Shown here piece by piece: positions 8,701-18,037 of a stretch of DNA of 44,324 nucleotides. The number at the start of each line of letters is the position of its first letter. Positions within the stretch are counted from its first letter, which is position 1. The stretch is from positions 1 to 44,324 of the forward strand of contig JAEOTS010000143.1 of the NCBI GenBank assembly GCA_016839745.1. Direction: 5' to 3'. The DNA is from Promethearchaeota archaeon. GTDB taxonomy: Archaea; Asgardarchaeota; Lokiarchaeia; Sigyniarchaeales; SOKP01. A program made the translations under genes and the position numbers. The notes beneath the pieces are model-generated. The model was not told where the DNA came from and ran no database searches. It saw nothing but the letters and a program-made list of their open reading frames with translations.

Positions 8701-11700
8701 TCAATACCAATTCGATTAATATGACCTTCATTATTTGCAAATTGACCATCGTTAACTTTTAATACTCCGTCTACATAGAGATCGAAACGATATTGGGACA
8801 ATCCTTTATAGTTTCCAGTGGTACTTTCAAAATCAACTCGCATTCTATACCAAGTATTTGCATTTATGCTCATAATATCATGTGTCGTGCCATCATTATA
8901 CTTAATCTTTCCCTCAGTCATATATAACCGAATCATATCAGTATCATCTCTTCTGAGATCAAAATATAAAATACTCCCGAGGGCTAAACCCACACCACCA
9001 CGCCACCACCACTCAATTGTGCCATAAGATTGATCTGAATCTAAATCATGGTAAATATGAACATTTTCACTTAGTACGTGATGAATTTTTAAGATACGAT
9101 TATGGTCCCCGACATCTTCAACAATTTCCACATAACAATCACCGGTAGATGTATCTGAGTCTACAAAATTTACATCGGTACTGCGATTCCCAATTTGCTC
9201 ATTTATAAAGCTATTAGATCCAGGGAAATGATTTTCATCAGGTATATGCAATTGAATCAAGGAATACCGTTGATTAATGTCCTGATAATGTCCTGTAAAT
9301 GTATCATTTACACCATAAATGGCAAGAGTGTTGGCACGCTCAACAACTACAGTTTTAACCTTCACATCTAATTCGTTTGTAAAGCCAAAAAATCCAATTT
9401 TCTCAGCATGGAGTGTTTCATATGGATCATCAGGATCCGTAATTGTATAATTAACATCCTTGCTAAGATCACATGTATCCCACAGTCCTATATCATTGCA
9501 TATAAGCCAGAGTTGTAAATTCATAGTAACATTATCTCCCTGCCGTGTAATATCATCATCAATATTTACATAATAATGCTCATCAAAGTAAGCTGCCTGA
9601 TATTTACCATAAATATTTGGTTCTAAATACGACCAAGTACTAGGAGTGTTAAAGTAATAATCATTTTCACCAAAAGCAAACTGCATAACAATTTGGAGTA
9701 CCGCATGTCGAGGTTCAAATATATGTAAATTTCGGTACGCTCCAAAATAAGGATAGATTTCTAGCATTACATCACCTAATGGATCTCTATCATTAGAATC
9801 CCACGCATCATCTCCATCACTATCTTTACTTAAAGGGCTTGTCTCACTGGTAAAAATCTCATAATAATCACTCCATCCATCCCCATCAGTATCATTCTCA
9901 GCTGGATCTGTCGTCCAAGCTATTTTGTCTTGAAATCCTGCTTGAATATAAGTATCCGTTACGATTTCAAATCGTGTCAAGTTAAAGATATCGGTAAGAA
10001 TCGTATCATAAATGCCAATTTTTAATACATAAGTTCCATATATTTCGGTTATTAATTCATCGTTAACAATATTAGTTAAATTGATCGATTTCTGGTAAGT
10101 AAATTGCTCAGATGCATTTAACTCACTTATATATTCAAAAATCTGAACATCATCTATAGTACAGTTTATTTCTTCTTTAAGAACTTGGATTATTACCGCT
10201 CCCTGCCCGTTTAACGTTTCATTTGACTTTAATTCCAAATATAGTTCTGCATCGTATACCTTTCCAGTTTGAGGGATTTCCAAATAATAATCATCAGTTT
10301 GAATAGTACCGTTTATTTGCCACTCTTGTGTTAGACACTTACTCTCACAATATCCTGCATCCCAACTGAAACTTAACGCATCATAGTAGATTGCATAATC
10401 CGCACTATCGGTACCTGTTGTAAAGAACCTGAAATAGTTTGGATCGATATTATTGAATTTATTATAATCTAGTGCTCCAGAACTCACCCCATCAACTGTA
10501 ATACGATATTTTTTATTGCCAAGCCCTTTCCATGCAGTAGAATCTCGGCACCAATCAATCTGGACGGCATACCACTGATCCAATTCCGGATCTGGGATAT
10601 TTGGTACAACAATCCAATCATTCCCATCTTTACATTTCCATTTTCCGTTATCAAGAGTAAAGTAAAACGCTCCGTAAGGATAGACTTTTCGACATCCATC
10701 AAAAATATAAGTTGCGCCATAAGATGATAAGTGCCCTGTTATCATAAAATAGAATAACACCGTGCCATGTCCTTTATATTGCCCATCGTCATATTGCATG
10801 TATGCATTTTGCGATCGATCCGTATCATTTAAAATCAAGACATCAGTATGACCATTTGCGCAATTCAGTTCATGAAGGTGGCAACCTGTCCCAGTGCTGT
10901 TTATCCAATCATTAGTTTCTGGGAATTCGAAATCTGGACCGAAATATGTACCGAAATAATTTTCCGATTCAAAAATAGAAACTCCATTTGTATCATGCAA
11001 ATTATCTCCAATCTCATAGTTCCAGTGCCATGAATAGCCAATAGCATCATAATAACCACAATATCCATAATAACTGTTGGAAGTTAATAACGTTATATTA
11101 GAAATATATTCTGCCGTAGATTCAAAGGACAGATTTGATTTGAGCTGTTCTTTATCAATATATATATTCCATTTATCTGTAGAGCAATTAAACTCAAGTT
11201 TTACATGATACCACAAATCATCTTGAGCAGTTTTACCCACATCTATCCATGAACTTCCTGAATAATATTGAAATTTACTGGATTGAATTGCTATTGCCAT
11301 TTTTCGGATAGCATCTTCATAGAGGTAAATATAGTTTGGTTTCGACACATCATCAGAAGCAATCCAGAATTCAACGACCCCCATAGTTGTATTAAATGTA
11401 TCCATTAGCTCCATAGTTCCCGAATTACTATAATCACTTAGGCTCAATACTTTATGATGATCTTCAAGCGCTTCAATTACAGTTGCATTACAACTTGTAT
11501 CAGCATCCATATTCCACCCACTCGGGACAGCTCCATTCTCATCATATTCAAATGAATAAGTACCTTCATAATCTCCACACTGATTAATAGTTAGGTTATA
11601 ATAGCTTAATTCAGTGATATTATCATAGTAAGGCATGTATGCATCTCTGAAATCAATTGTATCATTTCCTCTAACCAAAATGCCCATTTCAACTCCATCC

Positions 11701-14700
11701 ATGATGCCATCGCCATCAGTATCAGCGCAATTAGGATTTAAATAACGGCAGAAGTCAAGCTCAAAATATTCTAAATAGCATGATGCTGTGGAAATATCAT
11801 ATTTATTGTCTCCAATGGTATACTGAGGATCCCATGAATATCCAACAGCATCAACATATATATCAACTCCAGTGTGATAACTATAAGAACTAAATTTTGA
11901 GCGATTAACGCTATTTAGAGCTGTGTTAAATGAATATGGACCTTTCTTTGTACCATCGACCCAACAATAAAATTTATCAGCTGCGAGTCCCAAATACTGT
12001 CCGTTTCCACATTCAAAATCTAGGCGGACATGATACCAAGTTTCACTATCTACTAAGCAGATATATCCAAATGTGTGATCAGGTTTTTTGTACTCTAATT
12101 TTCCTCCATAAATTCTTAAAAAGACTCCGTTTTGACCCGCATCATCTACAAGGGTAATATAGTGACTTTTAAAATCATCAAAAGTCCCTCTCACCCACAT
12201 TTCCACTGTTCCGCTCTCTCGGGTAGAATCAAATTCATTTTCTATTATGAAAATATTAGATTGAGAATCATCGTGTAAATGAAGAACCTTTTCATGATTA
12301 GCCGAGTTTTGAATTACCTTAGCGAAGCATCCATCACCAGAACTATCTGTCCACCCAGAAGGAACTGCATCGTTGTAGTCATTATCAAAACTGTAGGTGG
12401 CAAGATATGTCCCCTCTTCGATATATTTGTACGCAACTCCAGATGCTAGAAATTTCCCTTCGTTATATCCCTCATCCCAGCTAAAACTTAACGCATCATA
12501 GTAGATTGCATAATCCGCACTATCGGTACCTGTTGTAAAGAACCTGAAATAGTTTGGATCGATATTATTAAATTTATTATAATCTAAAGTCCCAGAACAT
12601 ACCCCATCGATTGTAATTTGCCATTTTTTATTGCCAAGCCCCTTCCATGCAGTAGAATCTCGACACCAATCAATCTGGATGGCATACCACTGATCTAATT
12701 CCGGATCTGGGATGTTAGGTGCAACAATCCAATCATTCCCATCCCTACATTTCCATTTCCCATTATCAAGAGTAAAGTAAAACGCGCCGTAAGGATAAAT
12801 TTTTCGATTTGCGCTAAAAATGTAAGTTGGGCCATAGGATGATAAATGCCCTGTTATCATAAAATAGAATAATACCGTACCATGTCCTTTATATTGCCCA
12901 TCGTCATATTGCATGTATGCATTTTGCGATCGATCCGTATCATTTAAAATCAAGACATCAGTATGACCGTTTGCCCAAGCCAGTTCATGAAGATGACAAC
13001 CTGCCCCGGTACAATTTATCCAATCATCAGTTTCTGGGAATTCGAAATTTGGACCGAAATATGTACCATAATAATCACCTGGGGTTGTTGCATTCAAAGG
13101 ATACCCGATTGCAATCTCATAATCGCCATGGTAGTTATAATCGAGTTCTTCATCGTTCATAATATCTGTGATGTCAATAACTTGGGAAAAATATCTCGTT
13201 GAGTTCGTAGTGAAGTTTGCAAGGACAATGCCATCATCTTTCTTCGTGATGATAATCGAAATATCATACACACTTTCATTAGCTACCCCATAAGAGCTAG
13301 TAGAATTAAATTCGCCAAATTCCCCAAAGGAAATTCCAAAACTAATTTGAGCGGCGCTTGCTTGCTCAAAATTATGGGGAAAATGAAGAGTAACAGGGTT
13401 CGTCAAGTTTACCTTTTTATCGAGATCATCAAAGCCTTCATCTTTTAAATTATAAAAATAGTGTTTAATTTCTGCAGAGTCGCTTACAAAATCATGATCG
13501 GAATCTGCGTCAAGCGGATTCGTATAAAAACCAATTCCCCATCCAAAAACCTCTTCACCATCTTTTAAACCATCAGAATCCGTGTCTGTATTATTATAAT
13601 TTGTTCCAATCTGTATTTCGTCATAGTCGCTGAGTAAATCTTCATCCCCATCCCATTTTGACACAAAGGGATCTATATCATCAGAAAGATCATCATTATC
13701 AGTATCCGATTGTCTGGGATGACACCCTTTATAATATTCATCATAATCTGGCAAACCATCACTATCAGTATCATTCGAGAGAGCGTCACTGTCAATGTGA
13801 AAGGTAGAAGAGTTTTCAAAGTATACCACTGTTATATTCCAACCGTAAATCTCTGTCCCATCAGATAGAAAGTCATTATCAGAATCCCAATCTAATGCAT
13901 CTGTATTCATTGACAGCTCTCCTTTAGTTACATTGACATTATATCCATCCCACAGCCCATCACCATCAGTATCAGGGTCTAAATAGCTGGTGTTAGATAC
14001 TGTTTGCTCATAATTATCTGAGAGACCATCACCATCAGCATCACTGGTTGAATTGCCCGATATTTTAAACATTAATTCTGCTTCATCTGTTATTCCATCT
14101 AAAGAGGAATCTACAGTTGAGTGGATTTCGAACACAGCCATCTTTTCATTTCCTTCGGGGTCAATCACATGAACCTCTCCAAGATATACAGTAGTTCTCT
14201 TACATTTAAAAAACACTTCAGAACAAGAACCTGGATCATAATCATACCAATTAAGAATTCTAGTTCCATCCCTTATTTTCCAGTGATATATTAACTCATC
14301 ATTGTCGAATACTGAATCAGTTCCGTATGCTCGCAATATTATTATTCCATTATCATTACTAGAGCCAATCTCTCCAGCAACTCCATAGTACATATAACTT
14401 GATACGAGCACTTCTGGAGAGAGGGGATGAATCACAATTTTAATTTGTTTGGTAGAAATATGACCAGAAGGATCTTCAACAACTAAAGTGTAAATATATT
14501 CACCATCATTTAAAACCATCGTTGGACACTTTTCTGTAGAAAGTACTACATTTGCTTCATCATACCAGAAATACTTTAAGAATGGCTCATCAGATTCACT
14601 ATCATAAATTTCCATATCAAGGGTTAATGCTTGCCCCTCTAGTCCTTGAAAAGCAAATGGTCCAAGTATTTCGGGAGCTTTTGAAAGGATAGTAATATTT

Positions 14701-17129
14701 TTTATATCCCTATGGATATTGCCAAATGCATCTGCGATAGTAAGTGTAATGTTATATACTCCTGTGTGTTGCCAGGCATGTTGTGTATGCTGAGTATACG
14801 CTAAATATCCATCACCAAAATCCCACATAAAGTTTAATCCATTGAGGTTCTTATCCACACGTGATATTAATTTAACCCGTTCTCCTTCATACGCCGTAGG
14901 TAAAAAAGATTTGATATAACCATAAGCTACCGGTTCAGAACCTAAATCAATGGAAGAATTAATTCTTGGTATTAAACCGGAAAACTCAATTTCTTTTGTA
15001 GTATTAAAAGAAACGCTTAGTTCATTTTGTCCTAAATCATCATCTATAATTTCTGCCTCTAAATAGTTATTAGAGTTAAGACAACGAATAATATCAAATT
15101 TTTTTAATTTTAGTACATTCTCTAGAATTTCAGAAATGTCAATTAAAGGATAGATCTCATGGGTTAATTCTTTTTTAAAAGGAAATGAATTCTTCTCAAA
15201 TAGTTCTGAATAGACCAGCTTTTCTGCTGTTATATTAGCAAATTGGATTAAATCTTGCTCAAATATATTCATATTATATTCAATATCATCGATTATAAAT
15301 GCGCTGGTTATAGGAAGAGCGTTTGTACAGGTAATTTCAAGCAATTTATTTTCAATATATTGTAAAGAATATTGCACATCATCACTTGAAGGGTCATAGA
15401 GTTGGGTATTGAAGGTAATTGGATAAGAAAAAGAGAAATCTTCAAAATTGTAAAAGTAAGAGGATATACTATCCTGCCAATATCCATAATCGCCACCAAA
15501 TAGCCGTGGACTTTCTAAAATTAATTCTTGTCCATTAACAAAAGCCAATCTGGTAAATACTTGAAACCACGAATTATTCGTAAGCATTTCGGTTGAATTA
15601 ACTATAATTTCCCAATCTTTCAACAAAGAGAAACCGAATGGTAGATCAGCTATTTCTACCATGCTTTCTGTTGAATTAATAAAATCTAGTGTTGTCTTAG
15701 TTATTGATTTATTATTGCCTACCATTTGGAAAATGAAAGCTGCAGGCACAGAAGAATCATTTCTAAATACTTGAAATGTTACATTCGCTAGGATTTTTGC
15801 CTCATATATACTCACCTGAGGAGCGACATTTAAGACTTCTACATTAGTAGTAGCAACACTATATTCTCCAGAAGGATCTAAAGCTACTACGGAAATATGG
15901 CCTTTATAATCATCGGTAAAAACATGTCTATTCAAATATCCACCCTGCTCAAATCCACCAAGAGCTAATGGATCAAAATTAGTAGAATCAAAATTCCAGT
16001 AATATAATAGCTGAACTATATCAATGCTATCATCTGTGGCTTTCGCCGTGAATAAATATGGCTCACCCTCATTAATTATATGGGTTATATTAGAATCAAT
16101 AAAATCAATGTGGGGTAAGGTATTATTTAACTCAATCATTCTCGAAAATGAGCTTATAGCGCCATCGTCATCTTTTACTGTTAGAGATATATTATAAATA
16201 CCTGAATTAAAGTATGTATGGGTAGCATATTTACCCCAATTAAATGAATTATCTCCCCAATCCCATACATATCGCAAAGAATTTAGGTCTGAGGGAGTAT
16301 CTATGCTTGAATCTGCGCTAAATTTGATTTCTGAGCCAATTGCAATATGATCCTCATTTTCGATTGAAAACGAAGCAATAGGAGGTTTATTTTTAATTCT
16401 AATATATACGGTTTCTTTACTTAGCTCATTAGTAGAACCTATAACAGTTATAGTTACTGGATAAGTTCCAGCATTCTTCCATGAATGAATCGTAAAATTT
16501 TCAGTAGTTTTTATTTCTGCATCAGCAAAGCTGAATATGTAGGTTAGACTATGATTAGGTGCACTACAACCTTCCACAGATATTAAAATTTCTTCATCTT
16601 CATATGCTTCATAATCAAACGCAGCAGTTTTTAATCTATTATTATTTGAACTTATTTTTCCATCGATGGCAATATTAAATAAAGGAGGGTTATTTTGTAT
16701 TACAATAACTAATGCTTTAGTATATGGGCGACCCCTAGAGTTCCAGACTTTTAATATTGGAGTATAACGTCCTTGTAATACATAAGAATGTAAAAGCTCA
16801 CCTGACCACCATCCATTATTGTTTCCACTTTTATCTTCAATGTTAATAACATGGCCATCCCCAAGAACTAATAATGCTCTCTGTGGGACTCCTGTAATAT
16901 CCCAATGAAATCTAATGGGAGTATTAGTACGAAATTCTTCATGTTCCCCTTCAATTGAGAAGTTTTTTATTTCAAACTTTATTGAAGTAAGCGGTGTACT
17001 ATGAATCGTCGATATTGCGATAATAAAAAGTATTGCTGCAGCAATGCTATATTTTATTTTCCTTTTTTTCGTTCTGGATAACCAACTTTTACATTTGGAA
17101 TCCAGACGCTTTATGCTATATTTATTCAT
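5778..17129 (-). CDS. Giant PKD / thrombospondin-3 / LamG-like cell-surface protein with C-terminal membrane domain
   Basis: 3783 residues. Residues 27-43 form an N-terminal signal or membrane segment behind a very basic stretch. PKD/Ig-like domains lie at about 60-435 and 730-900, for example YVWDWGDNSF and NFMWDFGDGY, the WDFGDG hallmark. Residues 1026-1215 hold calcium-binding thrombospondin type-3 repeats (DADGDGLSDNYE, DPDTDGDGLWDG and others), with two more near 2410-2453. At least five LamG/concanavalin-like modules, each ending in a D(A)xSFSWD-type motif, lie near 1350-1560, 1563-1776, 1846-2043, 2058-2261 and 2633-2836. About four transmembrane helices fall at 3000-3093, then beta-rich domains, then about six helices at 3560-3780. 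There are many N-x-S/T sequons. It is probably a calcium-stiffened adhesion or surface-layer-associated protein. Single intact frame; TATA box about 35 bases upstream. Confidence 0.9.
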   Translation of the reverse strand: MNKYSIKRLDSKCKSWLSRTKKRKIKYSIAAAILFIIAISTIHSTPLTSIKFEIKNFSIEGEHEEFRTNTPIRFHWDITGVPQRALLVLGDGHVINIEDKSGNNNGWWSGELLHSYVLQGRYTPILKVWNSRGRPYTKALVIVIQNNPPLFNIAIDGKISSNNNRLKTAAFDYEAYEDEEILISVEGCSAPNHSLTYIFSFADAEIKTTENFTIHSWKNAGTYPVTITVIGSTNELSKETVYIRIKNKPPIASFSIENEDHIAIGSEIKFSADSSIDTPSDLNSLRYVWDWGDNSFNWGKYATHTYFNSGIYNISLTVKDDDGAISSFSRMIELNNTLPHIDFIDSNITHIINEGEPYLFTAKATDDSIDIVQLLYYWNFDSTNFDPLALGGFEQGGYLNRHVFTDDYKGHISVVALDPSGEYSVATTNVEVLNVAPQVSIYEAKILANVTFQVFRNDSSVPAAFIFQMVGNNKSITKTTLDFINSTESMVEIADLPFGFSLLKDWEIIVNSTEMLTNNSWFQVFTRLAFVNGQELILESPRLFGGDYGYWQDSISSYFYNFEDFSFSYPITFNTQLYDPSSDDVQYSLQYIENKLLEITCTNALPITSAFIIDDIEYNMNIFEQDLIQFANITAEKLVYSELFEKNSFPFKKELTHEIYPLIDISEILENVLKLKKFDIIRCLNSNNYLEAEIIDDDLGQNELSVSFNTTKEIEFSGLIPRINSSIDLGSEPVAYGYIKSFLPTAYEGERVKLISRVDKNLNGLNFMWDFGDGYLAYTQHTQHAWQHTGVYNITLTIADAFGNIHRDIKNITILSKAPEILGPFAFQGLEGQALTLDMEIYDSESDEPFLKYFWYDEANVVLSTEKCPTMVLNDGEYIYTLVVEDPSGHISTKQIKIVIHPLSPEVLVSSYMYYGVAGEIGSSNDNGIIILRAYGTDSVFDNDELIYHWKIRDGTRILNWYDYDPGSCSEVFFKCKRTTVYLGEVHVIDPEGNEKMAVFEIHSTVDSSLDGITDEAELMFKISGNSTSDADGDGLSDNYEQTVSNTSYLDPDTDGDGLWDGYNVNVTKGELSMNTDALDWDSDNDFLSDGTEIYGWNITVVYFENSSTFHIDSDALSNDTDSDGLPDYDEYYKGCHPRQSDTDNDDLSDDIDPFVSKWDGDEDLLSDYDEIQIGTNYNNTDTDSDGLKDGEEVFGWGIGFYTNPLDADSDHDFVSDSAEIKHYFYNLKDEGFDDLDKKVNLTNPVTLHFPHNFEQASAAQISFGISFGEFGEFNSTSSYGVANESVYDISIIITKKDDGIVLANFTTNSTRYFSQVIDITDIMNDEELDYNYHGDYEIAIGYPLNATTPGDYYGTYFGPNFEFPETDDWINCTGAGCHLHELAWANGHTDVLILNDTDRSQNAYMQYDDGQYKGHGTVLFYFMITGHLSSYGPTYIFSANRKIYPYGAFYFTLDNGKWKCRDGNDWIVAPNIPDPELDQWYAIQIDWCRDSTAWKGLGNKKWQITIDGVCSGTLDYNKFNNIDPNYFRFFTTGTDSADYAIYYDALSFSWDEGYNEGKFLASGVAYKYIEEGTYLATYSFDNDYNDAVPSGWTDSSGDGCFAKVIQNSANHEKVLHLHDDSQSNIFIIENEFDSTRESGTVEMWVRGTFDDFKSHYITLVDDAGQNGVFLRIYGGKLEYKKPDHTFGYICLVDSETWYHVRLDFECGNGQYLGLAADKFYCWVDGTKKGPYSFNTALNSVNRSKFSSYSYHTGVDIYVDAVGYSWDPQYTIGDNKYDISTASCYLEYFELDFCRYLNPNCADTDGDGIMDGVEMGILVRGNDTIDFRDAYMPYYDNITELSYYNLTINQCGDYEGTYSFEYDENGAVPSGWNMDADTSCNATVIEALEDHHKVLSLSDYSNSGTMELMDTFNTTMGVVEFWIASDDVSKPNYIYLYEDAIRKMAIAIQSSKFQYYSGSSWIDVGKTAQDDLWYHVKLEFNCSTDKWNIYIDKEQLKSNLSFESTAEYISNITLLTSNSYYGYCGYYDAIGYSWHWNYEIGDNLHDTNGVSIFESENYFGTYFGPDFEFPETNDWINSTGTGCHLHELNCANGHTDVLILNDTDRSQNAYMQYDDGQYKGHGTVLFYFMITGHLSSYGATYIFDGCRKVYPYGAFYFTLDNGKWKCKDGNDWIVVPNIPDPELDQWYAVQIDWCRDSTAWKGLGNKKYRITVDGVSSGALDYNKFNNIDPNYFRFFTTGTDSADYAIYYDALSFSWDAGYCESKCLTQEWQINGTIQTDDYYLEIPQTGKVYDAELYLELKSNETLNGQGAVIIQVLKEEINCTIDDVQIFEYISELNASEQFTYQKSINLTNIVNDELITEIYGTYVLKIGIYDTILTDIFNLTRFEIVTDTYIQAGFQDKIAWTTDPAENDTDGDGWSDYYEIFTSETSPLSKDSDGDDAWDSNDRDPLGDVMLEIYPYFGAYRNLHIFEPRHAVLQIVMQFAFGENDYYFNTPSTWSYLEPNIYGKYQAAYFDEHYYVNIDDDITRQGDNVTMNLQLWLICNDIGLWDTCDLSKDVNYTITDPDDPYETLHAEKIGFFGFTNELDVKVKTVVVERANTLAIYGVNDTFTGHYQDINQRYSLIQLHIPDENHFPGSNSFINEQIGNRSTDVNFVDSDTSTGDCYVEIVEDVGDHNRILKIHHVLSENVHIYHDLDSDQSYGTIEWWWRGGVGLALGSILYFDLRRDDTDMIRLYMTEGKIKYNDGTTHDIMSINANTWYRMRVDFESTTGNYKGLSQYRFDLYVDGVLKVNDGQFANNEGHINRIGIDSGGIVGFDAFFDAFGFSWDSEYNLGDNAEAMGDCDGTPFELGVNVIVIPTELFTHTLLNEYVETECLNETVLYSARDNMFEFTANDRDDSVQEGNADVDYVFIRFDITPEQAMEVLNLILIGIINETLNENNNTIAINGTIHAYVSTKLNGTLATQMNLPYSVLSYVPWFNNYSNSPFGPQPNPEVGWDSILWAILWCIPGVNIVLYVMMAICPGIFMINLLDFLAEIFMNLLSFLAYLLWVIVRCALFIFFFILLALELLTISVVVLSIGVALLFISIFEEIETSFGLNWAITYGSAFRAGYFYLKTSSTNFQQEFWIEWVYWEFLDLYIPWVSDKTIYGNSTVYMSQNGVLDSDNKLTTLGDSTNNPIPLEPASDNVAPTLHCEYVDLGNDKYDFRTNYYDPNFEGPDDTYGVKLHLIKPDGSQLDSFDMSLDGGADFTSVNGAIYNKTVDLSGYNDGLWHFYFSTKDKDTSEIITSPLNDYFVGPDTSNGPSYLMGHRVTSNTADYSNIDGWITENFTFYVTWWDMVDGNAPSEVSLCLIPAKAQIGTGVSKTVGIQKFEMESVEFNPDYEDPVEFHYTLNFDDEGYDDSNIGAFKYYFEATTTSGEITSLLSIDESGNFTHFIGPFVKSTTKLNFRINSYASYGDGTTITRESSNTYIVEVSDYSGTGLSSKPNITCTQDQTKGQFTMLHYWSSTDGKIKRYYFEATTDKLSYGYWDVDFEFEYQGNPYSLESGICLDLSYIKSFFSQPETFYAEGRLMIDFTLAFLGIVPITLLSAVALWGCFNDLAYILSFIPLVITGLFMSLMLTKFYETDNIGGLLGFSLGCFLLWICIETFMVNDDGDINSFASIIVSGLLGPLKFLLALQWIFALLIPLLRLFLPDDSAVSNVLSFAHSVLLLFPMFIGVYAGLYTLLVAHCVSANRSKRNSYWKFWYRCTRIYKIMILVGIFVGIFLATIKNLSLGGSPPLY
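10345..10955 (-). repeat. Internal 611-bp repeat in giant surface gene, copy D (residues ~2058-2261)
   Basis: Aligns to 12460-13070 with a constant offset of 2115 bases (705 codons) and no indel. The stretches I compared show long identical runs, such as 60 of 60 bases at 10381-10440, and overall roughly 90 percent identity. It encodes a LamG-like module (GTYFGPDFEFPETNDW to ALSFSWDAGY). Confidence 0.9.
12460..13070 (-). repeat. Internal 611-bp repeat in giant surface gene, copy A (residues ~1351-1560)
   Basis: Partner of 10345-10955, encoding GTYFGPNFEFPETDDW to ALSFSWDEGY. The two copies are separated by two more diverged LamG-like modules, so this is a recent long-distance module copy or conversion rather than an old tandem array. 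Confidence 0.9.
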
Positions 17130-17158
17130 TTTTTATTTAGATTATCTTATTATTTGTG

Positions 17159-17168
17159 ATTTTATACA
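17159..17168 (-). promoter_or_regulatory. Putative TATA box of the giant surface gene
   Basis: Minus-strand GTATAAAA lies about 33-38 bases upstream of the ATG at 17129, at the expected distance for a short-leader archaeal promoter. Confidence 0.5.
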
Positions 17169-17448
17169 ATTTTTAATTGATTTTTTAAAAAAATGTTCTT
17201 CTAAGTGAATAATAATTGAAGAACTGTGATATCTTCTTTCTTTCAATTTTATTTAAAGAAAAAATTATGTAAGACCAAAACTCAAAGTAAAAAAACAAAC
17301 TGAAAATTATAAAATATAAATATGACACTATATTAACCCATGAACATTTATGATGTTTTTGTCAGTTAATAATTATGATTTTTTCTTTTTTAAATATTAC
17401 GGCTATCTGTTGAACCTTTATATACTTACTTTTTTATATATTTGTGCA

Positions 17449-17740
17449 AAAGCTTATTTGGTATATAAGAGATAAGAAATCAGCAAATAGGTAATAAAAA
17501 TTGAGCTAAAGGTGTCGAGAGTCTTTTCTCTCTAAAATTGTATAAATTTTCCAATTAGTTTTAAGAAATATTTGGGGGGGAGTGTGCTTTTTAAATCTTA
17601 TCCTCTGAGATGAAAAATAGTAGTAGACTTACTCTACCTACAAATTAGAGTTTTACACTTTTGTAGAAATGAGCAAAAATTCCATTTCATCGATCACCCC
17701 CTTATGATCAAAGTCGAGGAAAACTCGGATCACCGTCTGT
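17449..17740 (+). ncRNA. Candidate structured RNA in a 908-base gene-free region (identity unknown)
   Basis: The stretch 17130-18037 has no convincing gene. Inside it, two TATA-like elements (17416-17425 and 17431-17443, plus strand) precede a set of pairing elements. GAGAG/CTCTC forms a hairpin near 17515-17531. There is a run of seven G at 17574-17580. GATCA (17692-17696) and TGATC (17705-17709) close a loop containing CCCCC that could pair with the G run. CGAG/CTCG (17715-17718/17724-17727) forms a short hairpin. A second GATCA at 17728-17732 competes for the same TGATC. Mutually exclusive stems of this kind are seen in regulatory RNAs. Ends are guesses; strand is inferred from the TATA boxes only. 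Low confidence. Confidence 0.25.
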
Positions 17741-17982
17741 ACATAAAATTAAGGTTAAGTTTAAATTAAAAAATTTATTTAAACCTATGTTTTTCTAAAT
17801 TCAGCTAAATTACAAGATTTTAAATTTTTTACTACTATTATTCGATATCAAGGTTCCTAAAAGCTATTTTCAAGATTGGCTAAAGGGGTTAAATCAAAAA
17901 TTTCCCAAAGTTGTAGTAGTTGATTATTCCTATTACTGAGTATTTTTACTACCTAATTCTTTTGGCAGGTACTACCAAACTT

Positions 17983-17998
17983 ACTCACATCAGTGAGT
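17983..17998. repeat. Small inverted repeat downstream of the GTPase-membrane gene
   Basis: ACTCAC-ATCA-GTGAGT, a perfect 6-bp stem with a 4-base loop, 40 bases beyond the stop of the minus-strand gene at 18038. It could be part of a terminator or a protein-binding site. Confidence 0.3.
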
Positions 17999-18037
17999 GT
18001 TTATTTAGGTGAATATGATAATTTATCTTTTGAGGGA

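Noticed and set aside
12917..13202. Plus-strand ORFs inside the giant gene (also at 7870, 10848, 11930 and others)
   Set aside because: They are antisense shadows of an intact 11-kb reading frame with clear domains; no starts or families.
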